A stretch of 57,503 bases of DNA from UBA6927 sp022447855. Lineage in GTDB: Bacteria > Chloroflexota > Dehalococcoidia > Lucifugimonadales > UBA6927. A model generated the notes under the pieces. That model saw nothing but the letters and a program-made list of their open reading frames with translations, was not told the DNA's origin and did not search any database. The position numbers and the translations under genes are program-made. Within the stretch, counting starts at the first letter, position 1; every line of letters begins with the position of its first letter. This document shows, piece after piece, positions 8,039 through 15,975 of this stretch. Location: the NCBI GenBank assembly GCA_022447855.1, contig JAKUTX010000009.1, forward strand, positions 1 to 57,503, read 5' to 3'.

Positions 8039-8638
8039 TTATATCAATCTATGCTGAAATTTTTCATTTTCGACAATTTTTAAAAAGTATTGATGCATTC
8101 TATTGTCGTTTGTTAATTCTGGGTGGAAAGATGTAGCAAGTGCATTACCTTCTTTAACAGCAACAGGAGTTCCATCTTCTAATTGTGCGATAATCTCAAC
8201 GTTTTCTCCCACGTTGCATACACTTGGTGCTCTGATAAAAACGGCGTGATAGTCTGGGTTATCAAGTTCAGATATGCTAAGTTCTGTTTCGAAGCTATCT
8301 AATTGTCTGCCAAATGCATTTCTACTTACAGTGATATTCATTAGATTTAGAGGTGTTGGATATTTGTCTGTAAGCTTGTTTGACATCACAATCATTCCTG
8401 CACATGTTCCCCATACGGGTAATCCTTGTGATGTTAATTCTTGGAGTGGCTTACGTAGTTTATATGTGTCAATTAATTGTACAATCGTAGTACTTTCGCC
8501 ACCAGGAATTATAAGTCCTTCAAGATCGTTCAAGTGCTCGGGAAGACGAACCTCCACAACATCAGAACCTATTTCGACGAGAATTTTTTTGTGTTCTAGG
8601 AAATCTCCTTGCAATGCAAGGACACCGATTTTCGTCAC
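8039..8638 (-). CDS. pdxT: Pyridoxal 5'-phosphate synthase glutaminase subunit
   Basis: 199 residues, the family's normal size. The class I glutaminase fold shows GGESTTI (46-52), the nucleophile in GTCAGMI (about residue 79) and the His-Glu pair in SFHPELTND (about 170). It supplies ammonia from glutamine to PdxS for direct PLP synthesis from ribose 5-phosphate and glyceraldehyde 3-phosphate. It follows pdxS by 2 bp, the standard arrangement, and precedes the ycf45-like gene by 2 bp. Confidence 0.97.
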   Translation of the reverse strand: MTKIGVLALQGDFLEHKKILVEIGSDVVEVRLPEHLNDLEGLIIPGGESTTIVQLIDTYKLRKPLQELTSQGLPVWGTCAGMIVMSNKLTDKYPTPLNLMNITVSRNAFGRQLDSFETELSISELDNPDYHAVFIRAPSVCNVGENVEIIAQLEDGTPVAVKEGNALATSFHPELTNDNRMHQYFLKIVENEKFQHRLI

Positions 8639-8640
8639 TG

Positions 8641-9540
8641 TTACCAGCCCCTCGTAGCTAGTTGTTCACTTTCTGGCATTGTTCGAACATCCAAACCTGG
8701 CATTGATGCTCCTAAACCTCTTGAAACATCAGCTAGAATCTTGGGATCGTTGAAGTGAGTTGTAGCCTTAACTATTGCATTAGCCATTAGTTGAGGGTTA
8801 TCAGACTTAAATATTCCTGATCCAACGAAGACACCATCGACTCCTAGTTGCATCATCAATGCAGCATCTGCAGGACTAGCTATACCACCAGCTGCGAAAT
8901 TAACTACAGGAAGATTCCCTGTTTCTTTGATATCTTTAATCAGTTCATATGGTGCACGTAAATCTCTAGCTGTTGCCATCAGTTCGTCATCATCCATGTT
9001 TTGGATACGCCTAACCTCACCAAGAACTTTTCGTGCATGTCTAACTGCTTCGACTATGTTTCCAGTTCCAGCTTCGCCTTTGGTACGTATCATTGCGGCA
9101 CCTTCACCGATTCTCCGAAGTGCCTCACCAAGATCTCTACAACCGCAAACAAAAGGAACTTTAAAATCATGTTTGTTAATGTGGTTGTTTTCGTCTGCAG
9201 GAGTAAGAACTTCAGACTCATCAATATAGTCCACACCTAAGGATTCTAAAATTTGAGCTTCTACAAAGTGACCTATTCTAGCTTTAGCCATGACAGGAAT
9301 ACTGACGGATTCAATTATTTCGGCAATCATACTAGGGTCAGACATACGAGCGACTCCCCCAGTCTTTCGAATATCAGAAGGGACGCGTTCTAATGCCATT
9401 ACGGCACACGCTCCAGCATCTTCAGCAATTTTTGCCTGTTCAGCTGTGACTACATCCATAATCACACCGCCTTTGAGCATTTGTGCAAGCCCTGACTTGA
9501 CGAGCCAAGTACCAGTCTCAGTTTTCGAACTTACTGCCAT
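8641..9540 (-). CDS. pdxS: Pyridoxal 5'-phosphate synthase lyase subunit
   Basis: 299 residues of the highly conserved PdxS barrel. KGGVIMDVVTAEQAKIAEDA opens the fold, and the Schiff-base lysines are in PVMAKARIGHFVEAQ (about residue 85) and RTKGEAGTGN (about 153). It forms a dodecamer with PdxT and makes PLP without deoxyxylulose 5-phosphate. The ATG at 9540 follows GAGGGAG. It is first in the pdxS-pdxT-ycf45-tmk operon with its own promoter. Confidence 0.98.
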   Translation of the reverse strand: MAVSSKTETGTWLVKSGLAQMLKGGVIMDVVTAEQAKIAEDAGACAVMALERVPSDIRKTGGVARMSDPSMIAEIIESVSIPVMAKARIGHFVEAQILESLGVDYIDESEVLTPADENNHINKHDFKVPFVCGCRDLGEALRRIGEGAAMIRTKGEAGTGNIVEAVRHARKVLGEVRRIQNMDDDELMATARDLRAPYELIKDIKETGNLPVVNFAAGGIASPADAALMMQLGVDGVFVGSGIFKSDNPQLMANAIVKATTHFNDPKILADVSRGLGASMPGLDVRTMPESEQLATRGW

Positions 9541-9572
9541 GATTTCTACTCCCTCTATTATTTTGAGTCCAC

Positions 9573-9602
9573 ATTATACGCCTTAATTTATATGCAAGGC
9601 AA
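9573..9602 (-). promoter_or_regulatory. Promoter of the pdxS operon
   Basis: On the minus strand TTGCCT (9602-9597) and TATAAT (9578-9573) are spaced by 18 bp, with the predicted start about 25 bases before the pdxS ATG. Confidence 0.65.
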
Positions 9603-9622
9603 TTGATTAGATTTTTTTGGAT

Positions 9623-9647
9623 AATTGATCATTTTGCCTGATCAATT
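9623..9647. terminator. Perfect 9-bp hairpin after gap, weak terminator candidate
   Basis: AATTGATCA (9623-9631) and TGATCAATT (9639-9647) form a perfect stem five bases beyond the gap stop codon. On the minus strand it is followed by an A-rich, not U-rich, tract, so it is not a canonical intrinsic terminator. It may protect the mRNA 3' end or be a protein site near the pdxS promoter. Confidence 0.35.
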
Positions 9648-9651
9648 AGGG

Positions 9652-10665
9652 TTATATCCCAGTTTGAGCTATAAAAGATGCCAAATCTGAGGTTCTACAA
9701 CTATATCCCCATTCATTATCATACCATCCTACAACTTTAACCATTTTCGAATTTATTGACATTGTAGAAGGTGCATCAATAATACAGCTGTGAGGGTTTT
9801 GTATGAAGTCACTACTTACCAAGGGTTCATCGCAATATTCTAGTATGCCTTTTAGTTGATTGTTGGCAGCATCCTTAAAAACATTGTTAACTTCCTCACT
9901 TGTCACTTCCGTTTTTAAATTTACTACCAAATCTGTAACTGATCCGGTAGATGTGGGTACGCGAAATGCCATTCCGTTTAATTTTCCATTTAGTTCGGGT
10001 AACACCAAACCTACTGCACGTGCTGCGCCTGTAGATGTGGGGATAATATTTTCTGCGGCTGCTCGAGCACGTCTTAGGTCGTCATGAACTTGGTCGAGAA
10101 TTTTTTGATCATTTGTATATGCATGGATTGTGCTCATGAGACCAGCATCAATGCCAAAGTTGTCGTTTAAAGTTTTTGCCATCGGTGCTATACAATTTGT
10201 GGTACATGAAGCATTAGAAATTATTTGGTGTTTTGATGGGTCATATTTGTCTTCGTTGACACCTAAAACTATAGTTAAGTCTTCGTTAGTTGCAGGAGCA
10301 GAAATAATAATTTTTTTTGCTCCTCCATTCAGGTGTCCTGAAGCAATTTTAGCGTCTGTGAAAAAGCCAGTACTTTCAATTACAATATCAACTCCAATAT
10401 TTTGCCAAGGCACTTGTTCTGGATTTCTTTCCGATAAAACTTGTATATCCATGCCATTAATATTGATAGCAGATGAAGAAGAAGAAATCTCTCCGGGGAA
10501 AATTCCATAATTTGAGTCATATTTGAATAAGTGAGCGTTTGTTGCAGTGTCGGTTAAATCATTGATTGCAACAACTTCTAGATTATCGGAGTGACGAGAA
10601 ATTATTGCTCTTAATACTTGTCTTCCGATTCTGCCAAAACCATTTATTCCTACACGAGTTTTCAT
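9652..10665 (-). CDS. gap: Glyceraldehyde-3-phosphate dehydrogenase
   Basis: 337 residues. GINGFGRIGRQ (7-17) is the dinucleotide fold, NDLTD near residue 35 retains the aspartate that favours NAD, and the active-site cysteine sits in SNASCTTNC (about 150-158). The C-terminal WYDNEWGYSCR is typical. It oxidatively phosphorylates glyceraldehyde 3-phosphate in glycolysis or runs backwards in gluconeogenesis. Eno lies 29 bp upstream on the same strand, so the two are probably one transcript. The product is cytoplasmic and the family is certain. Confidence 0.97.
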   Translation of the reverse strand: MKTRVGINGFGRIGRQVLRAIISRHSDNLEVVAINDLTDTATNAHLFKYDSNYGIFPGEISSSSSAININGMDIQVLSERNPEQVPWQNIGVDIVIESTGFFTDAKIASGHLNGGAKKIIISAPATNEDLTIVLGVNEDKYDPSKHQIISNASCTTNCIAPMAKTLNDNFGIDAGLMSTIHAYTNDQKILDQVHDDLRRARAAAENIIPTSTGAARAVGLVLPELNGKLNGMAFRVPTSTGSVTDLVVNLKTEVTSEEVNNVFKDAANNQLKGILEYCDEPLVSSDFIQNPHSCIIDAPSTMSINSKMVKVVGWYDNEWGYSCRTSDLASFIAQTGI

Positions 10666-10694
10666 GTTAGATCCTTATATTTCAGAATGATTTT

Positions 10695-12008
10695 TTAAAG
10701 ATTAGAATTTTTTATGATGTCATAAACTTTTGGGCCAGCGAATTCAGCCTTCCCATTGAGTTCTTGTTCAATAGCTAAAAGACGGTTGTATTTTGCTGTT
10801 CTTTCTCCTCTTGCAGGAGCTCCTGATTTGATTTGACCAGCTGCAGTCGTTACAGATAAGTCGGCAATCGAGGTATCTTCGGTTTCTCCACTTCTGTGAC
10901 TGATAACAGGATTCCAATTTGCTTCTTGAGTCATTCTAATGGCTTGAAGCGTTTCAGAAAGAGTACCTATCTGATTTAGTTTAATTAAAACTGCATTACT
11001 AGAATTTTCATTAATTCCCTTTTGGATTAGAGAAGGATTTGTAGCATATAAGTCATCACCAACTAATTGAACTTGGTTTCCCAATCTTTTTGTCATGCTT
11101 GACCACTTTTCCCAATCATTTTCTGAAATACCGTCTTCAATACTTATTATTGGATAGTCGTTAGTCCATTTTTGGTATAGGTCGATCATCATATCAGCTG
11201 AATATGTAAGTTCTTCGCGACGTAATGAATATCGTCCATTTTCAAGAGTTAATTCTGAAGCAGCTATATCCATTGCGATAAAGCAATCTTCTCCAGGTTT
11301 ATATCCAGCAGCTTCTATAGCATCAACTACCAATTCAATTGCTTGTCGATTGGTAATCAATCTAGGAGCGAATCCACCCTCGTCTCCAACGTGGGTTCCC
11401 AGAGCTTGATTCCTAAGAAGTTCCATTAGAGAGTGGTATGTTTCCACTCCAGCTCTAAGGGCGTCGCTGAATTTTTCGAACCCTATTGGTACCAGCATGA
11501 ATTCTTGGAAATCCGTAGAATCTTCTGCATGAGCACCCCCATTAATTATGTTGAACAAAGGTACAGGTAAAGAGTAATTAGAATCTTCATTGAGGTATTC
11601 ATATAAAGATAATTTTTTGCTTGATGCTGCAGCATGAGCATTTGCTAGAGAAACACCAAGGATTGAGTTTGCTCCTAATCGACTTTTGTTGTGAGTACCA
11701 TCAAGAGAAATGAGAGTTTCATCTATCTGATTTTGGTTAATTGAAGACAGACCTTTGATTGCGGGAGCGATTATTTCTGAAACATTGTTGATTGCTTTTG
11801 TAACACCTTTACCATTGAAGCGCTCGGGGTCTCCATCGCGTAACTCTAGTGCTTCACTATCGGATGTACTTGCTCCACTAGGTACAGAGGCTTTTCCAAA
11901 TGAGCCGTCACTTAGTTGGACAACTACCTCTACAGTAGGATTACCTCTAGAATCTAGGATTTCTCTGGCTTGAACTGACTTAATGTTACTCATGGAAAGA
12001 TTATACAT
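10695..12008 (-). CDS. eno: Enolase (phosphopyruvate hydratase)
   Basis: Up to 437 residues. SVQAREILDSRGNPTVEV near the start, the metal-binding SIEDGISENDW and the signature LIKLNQIGTLSETL with the catalytic lysine are all present. It interconverts 2-phosphoglycerate and phosphoenolpyruvate. The first ATG at 12008 has AGGAG only two bases away. The second at 11993 (MSNIKSVQ) fits family length better but has no Shine-Dalgarno; instead a TATAAT lies six bases before it, so a leaderless start is conceivable. Cotranscribed with gap; divergent from the SDR gene. Confidence 0.96.
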   Translation of the reverse strand: MYNLSMSNIKSVQAREILDSRGNPTVEVVVQLSDGSFGKASVPSGASTSDSEALELRDGDPERFNGKGVTKAINNVSEIIAPAIKGLSSINQNQIDETLISLDGTHNKSRLGANSILGVSLANAHAAASSKKLSLYEYLNEDSNYSLPVPLFNIINGGAHAEDSTDFQEFMLVPIGFEKFSDALRAGVETYHSLMELLRNQALGTHVGDEGGFAPRLITNRQAIELVVDAIEAAGYKPGEDCFIAMDIAASELTLENGRYSLRREELTYSADMMIDLYQKWTNDYPIISIEDGISENDWEKWSSMTKRLGNQVQLVGDDLYATNPSLIQKGINENSSNAVLIKLNQIGTLSETLQAIRMTQEANWNPVISHRSGETEDTSIADLSVTTAAGQIKSGAPARGERTAKYNRLLAIEQELNGKAEFAGPKVYDIIKNSNL

Positions 12009-12033
12009 TACTCCTGATTGTTGATGCTATCTC

Positions 12034-12050
12034 ATGAATGATACATTCAT
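12034..12050. promoter_or_regulatory. 17-bp palindrome between divergent eno and SDR genes
   Basis: ATGAATG-ATA-CATTCAT is a perfect 7-bp inverted repeat with a 3-bp spacer in the 88-bp divergent spacer, a size and position typical of an operator. A -10 like TATAGT for the SDR gene lies just downstream. The binding protein is unknown. Confidence 0.45.
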
Positions 12051-12096
12051 ATAGTTAGCGTATAGTTTATTAATCAAAAGATTTTAGGAGTTTCAA

Positions 12097-12936
12097 ATGT
12101 CAAAACTGCTAGACAAAAACAGTCAAAAAAATATTGTAATTACTGGCGCGTCTTCTGGCATTGGTAAAGCTACCGCTATCTTGATGGCTCGTGAAGGACA
12201 TCAAGTAATTGCCACAAGTAGACATATAGAAAAGCTCAATCCTTTGATTGAAGAAACTAATAGCATGGGATGTCCGATTTTCCCGGAGGAGTTAAACATC
12301 AATAAAAATGATGAAGTGGACCAGTGTTTTGCTAGATTGTTTGAACGTTTTGGTAGCGTTGATGTGTTAGTAAATAATGCGGGTTATGGATTGAAGGGGT
12401 CAATCAATTCGATTACAAGTGAGCAGTTACAAGAGCAATTTAATACTAATTTATTTGCTGCAGTTTCAACCATGAAGGCCGTCCTGCCAAGTATGATAGA
12501 TAAAGAAAATGGTTGCATAATTAATATCACCTCGATTTTAGGACGTATTGCAACTCCTTACATGGGAGCATACGTAAGCAGCAAATTTGCATTAGAAGGT
12601 ATTAGCGAATCGATGAGAGTAGAATTGGCACCATATGGTGTTAGGGTATGTGTAGTTGAACCCGGATTGTTCAAGACCAACTTCGGGGATAATGTGGTAA
12701 ATGCAACTGATGGGTTGGATAATGATTTTGAGCAGATTCAAAATAAGAATGATAGGGCTTGGCCGTATAAAGCAGGAAATCCAGAGAGGGTTGCCAGAAC
12801 AATTTCACACTTAGTTTCAAAGAAGAATCCCAAATTCCGAAGTACTGTTGGTTGGGATGCATATTGGGCTAGTTTGGCGGCTAGATTTCTACCGCAGAAG
12901 TTGTTTCTGTCTGTAGTGCAAAAAGTAATGCACTAA
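12097..12936 (+). CDS. Short-chain dehydrogenase/reductase
   Basis: 279 residues of the classical SDR fold. ITGASSGIGKA (16-26) binds NAD(P), NNAGYG (about 90) stabilises the core, and the catalytic Ser (NITSILG), Tyr and Lys (YVSSKFALEG) are intact. The segment after GLFKT suggests a membrane- or lipid-related SDR similar to oxidoreductases acting on steroids or long-chain substrates, but the substrate cannot be read. AGGAG lies eight bases before the ATG. It faces hpt tail to tail with a 1-bp gap and is divergent from eno. Confidence 0.9.
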   Translation: MSKLLDKNSQKNIVITGASSGIGKATAILMAREGHQVIATSRHIEKLNPLIEETNSMGCPIFPEELNINKNDEVDQCFARLFERFGSVDVLVNNAGYGLKGSINSITSEQLQEQFNTNLFAAVSTMKAVLPSMIDKENGCIINITSILGRIATPYMGAYVSSKFALEGISESMRVELAPYGVRVCVVEPGLFKTNFGDNVVNATDGLDNDFEQIQNKNDRAWPYKAGNPERVARTISHLVSKKNPKFRSTVGWDAYWASLAARFLPQKLFLSVVQKVMH

Positions 12937-12937
12937 T

Positions 12938-13498
12938 TTATATATCTTTAATAGAAATTATATAAGGAAGATTTCTATAACCTTGTACGAAGTCTAATCC
13001 GTATCCGACATAATATTTGTTTGGTACTGAATAACCAGAATAATCTGGCTCGATTTTTACAGTACGCGCTTCAGTTTTATCTATCAACGTGCATAATTTG
13101 ACACTTTTAGCACCTTTATTTTCAAAATGAGATTTTAAATATTTTAAGGTTAAACCAGTGTCAATTATTGTGTCTACAAGAATGACATGTTTTCCATCCA
13201 GATTAATGTTCGCATCTTTTGTTACTTTAATTTCAACTTTTTCTGATGTAATGAATTCTCTATGAGCATGAATGATTTCGATATTAATAGGTGGAGGGAT
13301 TTGTCTCATTAAGTCAGTCAGAAAACACATCGCACCGTTGAGAACACCAACTAAGACGATTTCTTCATTGAGGAAGTCATTTTTTATCTCATTCCCTAGA
13401 CGCTTAACCGTTTCAGAAATTTGGTTCTCAGACAAATGAATACGATCGATTTTGTTTGCAAAATTAGGGTCTGTTTTTTCGAATTGTTTGATGTCCAT
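12938..13498 (-). CDS. hpt: Hypoxanthine phosphoribosyltransferase
   Basis: 186 residues. The PRPP-binding loop reads VILVDTIIDTGLTLKYL (about 112-128), and VPNKYYVGYGLDF near the C-terminus is the base-binding segment of HPRT. It salvages hypoxanthine and guanine to nucleotides. Most relatives have Glu-Asp at the start of the PRPP loop; here the second acidic residue is Thr, a mild deviation. No Shine-Dalgarno precedes the ATG; the 15-bp hairpin of the selenoprotein transcript ends 14 bases before it, so translation may start on a short or processed leader. Confidence 0.93.
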   Translation of the reverse strand: MDIKQFEKTDPNFANKIDRIHLSENQISETVKRLGNEIKNDFLNEEIVLVGVLNGAMCFLTDLMRQIPPPINIEIIHAHREFITSEKVEIKVTKDANINLDGKHVILVDTIIDTGLTLKYLKSHFENKGAKSVKLCTLIDKTEARTVKIEPDYSGYSVPNKYYVGYGLDFVQGYRNLPYIISIKDI

Positions 13499-13512
13499 TT
13501 TGTCTGTCTGAA

Positions 13513-13546
13513 CAACTAAAGCCCTGGCTTGCCAGGGCTTTAGTTG
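13513..13546. terminator. Perfect 15-bp hairpin between the selenoprotein gene and hpt
   Basis: CAACTAAAGCCCTGG (13513-13527) pairs perfectly with 13532-13546 across the loop CTTG. It lies 21 bp after the selenoprotein stop and 14 bp before hpt. On the minus strand it is followed by UUCAGACAG without a long U-run, so it may be a partial terminator or an mRNA stabiliser rather than a full stop. Confidence 0.6.
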
Positions 13547-13567
13547 AATGTTAATTAAATTTTTGTG

Positions 13568-13840
13568 TTATACAGTAATTGATTCAAGTCGGTGTTGAAT
13601 AGCAGCCCTAATTTCTTTCACGCGAGGCAAATCGGGGAAATTTCCATCTTCTGCAGCCTTGTCGTATATTATTTCACCATCAGCTTCGACTTTAAGAACT
13701 CCAGCACCACCTGGGGTTAGTCTAATAGCTACATCTGGCCCTGCTTGGGCAAAAATCTCGGAGGCCATCCAGACCGCCGTACCATGATGAGCTCAGGGGA
13801 CGCAATAAGTGATTTCTACTTCGAATTTTCCTTCAGCCAT
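13568..13840 (-). CDS. SelW/Rdx-family selenoprotein, UGA at codon 16 read as selenocysteine
   Basis: From ATG 13840, with GGAGG six bases upstream, the frame reads MAEGKFEVEITYCVP, then UGA (13795-13793), then AHHGTAVWMASEIFAQAGPD and on to TAA at 13568: 90 residues with the UGA decoded. This places Cys13 and Sec16 in the CxxU redox motif of the Rdx (SelW/SelT/SelH) family, whose members have CxxC or CxxU there. The rest matches family features: the alpha-helix after the motif, a strand IRLTPGGAGVLKVE and DGEIIYDK. A SECIS-like hairpin begins inside the UGA. UGA is an ordinary stop elsewhere in the window (amidase, acylase) and RF2 is encoded, so the code is standard. The shorter reading from the internal ATG at 13768 would lose the redox motif and lacks a ribosome site. 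The likely role is a thioredoxin-like redox protein; the partner is unknown. Confidence 0.88.
13761..13794 (-). promoter_or_regulatory. Candidate bacterial SECIS element
   Basis: In the mRNA, GAGCUCAUC (starting with the GA of the UGA codon) pairs with GAUGGCCUC downstream: nine positions with one C-C mismatch and one U-G pair, closing a 16-nt loop AUGGUACGGCGGUCUG that exposes G and U residues. Size and placement immediately at the UGA match bacterial SECIS elements bound by SelB. Confidence 0.65.
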
Positions 13841-13858
13841 AATTGACCTCCATTATGA

Positions 13859-13896
13859 ATTATATTTAAGCTACACTTCATTAAGATTTATGTCAA
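13859..13896 (-). promoter_or_regulatory. Promoter of the selenoprotein gene
   Basis: A consensus -35 TTGACA lies at 13896-13891. With 17-bp spacing the -10 would be TAGCTT (13873-13868); a perfect TATAAT stands closer to the gene (13864-13859) but at 26 bp. Either would give a short leader containing the GGAGG site. Confidence 0.45.
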
Positions 13897-13936
13897 CAAT
13901 TTTGGATTGGTTAGATAGACTATAATGCTGATAAGC

Positions 13937-14230
13937 TTAAAATCCTCCAATGGTTTCTCTATCTATTTCGATGACCTCAATTGATGGAAAGTTCCCTTCG
14001 ATATATTCAAGGACTTTATCTATGACTGACTCAGAATGTTTGGAACGATTACTTACTATCGAAATGCCTATTTCAGTTAATTGAGGAGAATCCAAAAACC
14101 CTACTTCTGCAATACTGACTTTGTATTTAGATGAAACCTTGTCTTTTATTGAAGAAATGACTCTACGTTTTTCTTTCAGGCTGTGAGAGGCATAGATTCT
14201 AGCATTAATTTTACAAATTGATATTTGCAT
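13937..14230 (-). CDS. DUF503 (YlxP-like) small protein
   Basis: 97 residues of a ferredoxin-like alpha/beta fold with the family hallmark SLKEKRRVISSIKDKVSSK (17-35) and AEVGFLDSPQLTEIGISIVS (41-60). Members are found beside translation or ribosome-maturation genes and some bind RNA, but no function is established. It begins 6 bp before the end of the enolase-superfamily gene, so it was probably transcribed with it, and it precedes the selenoprotein gene by 96 bp, which has its own promoter. Confidence 0.87.
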   Translation of the reverse strand: MQISICKINARIYASHSLKEKRRVISSIKDKVSSKYKVSIAEVGFLDSPQLTEIGISIVSNRSKHSESVIDKVLEYIEGNFPSIEVIEIDRETIGGF

Positions 14231-14236
14231 GTCACT

Positions 14237-15355
14237 TTATGCTATTCGAAGAGGGTTTAATACCTCCATGTTTAACTCAAATCCGAGTCCTGGTTGATCT
14301 GAGATATGCACAAATCCATTTTTGTCTAATTTCATTTGGGGAATGAACATGTTACCTCTGAGAGGGTCAACTTCTGGAGGGTAATATTCCAAGAATTCTC
14401 CATGATCAACCGATGCAGCTAAGGGTAATTGGATTTCTTGACAACCATGTGGAGCGATAGTAAGGCCAGATTTTTCAGCCATCTGTGTAATTTTAGAAGC
14501 GGCATCATATCCCGGAACGATCGTTGCATCAACGTTTAAAATGTCGACTCCTTGATGCTCAATAAGCGTTTTGAAATGTGATTCGGTATACCCGTTCTCT
14601 CCTGTAGCAATTTTAATGCTTGATAATTCACGTAGTTCTTTGTGACCCTCGTAATCATGTATTGGTAGTGGTTCTTCAAACCAATAGACATCAAATTCTG
14701 GAAGAGCCTTAGCAAAGAGCTTGGCTGTATCCAGATCACAGGCGCAGTTTGCATCTACAAGTAATTGTATTTCATTCCCAATTGCTGCACGAGCTGCGGC
14801 GACACGCTTCATATCTTCTTTAAATCCGGTTTCTTTATTTCCAATTTTAATTTTTACTGCTGTAGCATTAAGTACTTCAACATTGTAGGTTAACTCAGCT
14901 TGTAGTTCGGGAATTCCTTTATTTTTTGCATAATATCCGCCTGCAATGTAAGTTTTGATTTTCTTTTGTGCTCCACCGAGTAGCTGGTGAACACTTTTGC
15001 CTTCTATTTTCCCCTTAATATCCCAGCAAGCAATGTTAATTGCGGCTAATGCCTGAGTGTGCAATCCGCCGGGTCCAAGAATTTTGATTAATCCTTCCCC
15101 AAGATTGTCTGTCATTTCAGATGTGTTTGTAGGATCTTGTCCTACAAGTAAATTCTTGTAGTATTCAACAAACCCTGGCATTAGTGATAGGGGTCTTTCA
15201 GCAGCTGTCCCACCGTTCCACCCAATTCCAGAGATTCCTTCGTCAGTTAGCACTGAAACCTTGTGTAATCTCCCAGGTCCATAAAAATGGTTTCCATTCC
15301 ATATTCCTGGTCGATCCCATTCGAAAACTTCACTTGTAATATCAATTATTTTCAT
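14237..15355 (-). CDS. Enolase-superfamily dehydratase/racemase (mandelate racemase-like)
   Basis: 372 residues with the N-terminal capping domain and TIM barrel of the MR/MLE group. The KxK motif is VKIKIG (about 168-172). Metal ligands follow in LLVDANC, WFEEPL and ATGENG, and PHGCQE near 300 carries the probable His base. The chemistry is abstraction of a proton alpha to a carboxylate, usually dehydrating a sugar acid to a 2-keto-3-deoxy acid. The exact substrate is not readable. It is followed by DUF503 and preceded by a dimeric alpha/beta-barrel protein on the same strand. Expansion of such paralogues is well known in SAR202. Confidence 0.88.
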   Translation of the reverse strand: MKIIDITSEVFEWDRPGIWNGNHFYGPGRLHKVSVLTDEGISGIGWNGGTAAERPLSLMPGFVEYYKNLLVGQDPTNTSEMTDNLGEGLIKILGPGGLHTQALAAINIACWDIKGKIEGKSVHQLLGGAQKKIKTYIAGGYYAKNKGIPELQAELTYNVEVLNATAVKIKIGNKETGFKEDMKRVAAARAAIGNEIQLLVDANCACDLDTAKLFAKALPEFDVYWFEEPLPIHDYEGHKELRELSSIKIATGENGYTESHFKTLIEHQGVDILNVDATIVPGYDAASKITQMAEKSGLTIAPHGCQEIQLPLAASVDHGEFLEYYPPEVDPLRGNMFIPQMKLDKNGFVHISDQPGLGFELNMEVLNPLRIA

Positions 15356-15405
15356 TATTTTCCTAGAAATCTATAGATTTGATTAAATTAGATGATTTTT
15401 CTGTG

Positions 15406-15717
15406 CTAACTTTCTCTTTTCCAAAGTTCCACAGTTGCTGACTCAATAAGTGGTAGTAGCTCCTCGAACCATTTTCCGAATGCTTTTTGATATTCGGGAT
15501 CTTGACCCACTTTCTGGAAGGTACTTTCTAAGGAGGTCAAACTTTCTGTATCGAATTCCCAAACGACTCGATCAGTTTTGCCACTTAACATGTCTGTATA
15601 TATACGGTTAGTTGAGCCACCAAACCTTTCAAAAGAGCTTTCGAATTCTTTTATTTTCGCAACAACATGTCCTGCCTGTCCTACTTTTGCTTGAAAGAGT
15701 CTCCTTTGTGTAATCAT
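15406..15717 (-). CDS. Small dimeric alpha/beta-barrel (NIPSNAP/ABM-like) protein
   Basis: 103 residues predicted as beta-alpha-beta repeats: a strand RLFQAKVGQAGHVVAKI, a helix through EFESSFERFGG, a strand RIYTDMLSGKTDRVVWEFD and a helix with EYQKAFGKWFEELLPL. This pattern is shared by NIPSNAP and antibiotic-biosynthesis-monooxygenase-like dimers. No catalytic residues can be singled out. It lies 50 bp upstream of the enolase-superfamily gene on the same strand, so a role in the same catabolic unit is possible. Confidence 0.65.
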   Translation of the reverse strand: MITQRRLFQAKVGQAGHVVAKIKEFESSFERFGGSTNRIYTDMLSGKTDRVVWEFDTESLTSLESTFQKVGQDPEYQKAFGKWFEELLPLIESATVELWKRES

Positions 15718-15975
15718 ATTTTAGTTACCTTTCATTGAATTAATTCTGAAATTGTTATTGTCAGATTGTAATTGATACCCATTAATTTATGAAGTAATCA
15801 GTACCTATGATTTTCATTCCAAGTCTAGTGCCTCATTCTGCGAAGCTATATTCTCTAGATAATGGGTATAAAGAGGATTTAAAATCTACTATATGCTGAC
15901 ATCCTGCGGCTAAAATCTGATACCATCCTCTCATCAGCTATTTGTAGATCTTGAAATGATATTTCTAGGATTTAG

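Noticed and set aside
9623..9647. Full intrinsic terminator for gap
   Set aside because: The downstream minus-strand tract is A-rich, so only a weak terminator candidate is kept.
13568..13768. A 66-residue protein starting at the internal ATG at 13768
   Set aside because: It lacks a Shine-Dalgarno and the redox motif; the upstream ATG with GGAGG and the CxxU context explain the region better.
13793..13795. The UGA as a nonsense mutation (pseudogene)
   Set aside because: It falls exactly at the Sec/Cys position of the Rdx motif, the flanks are conserved, and a SECIS-like hairpin is present. Still to be confirmed by finding Sec genes.
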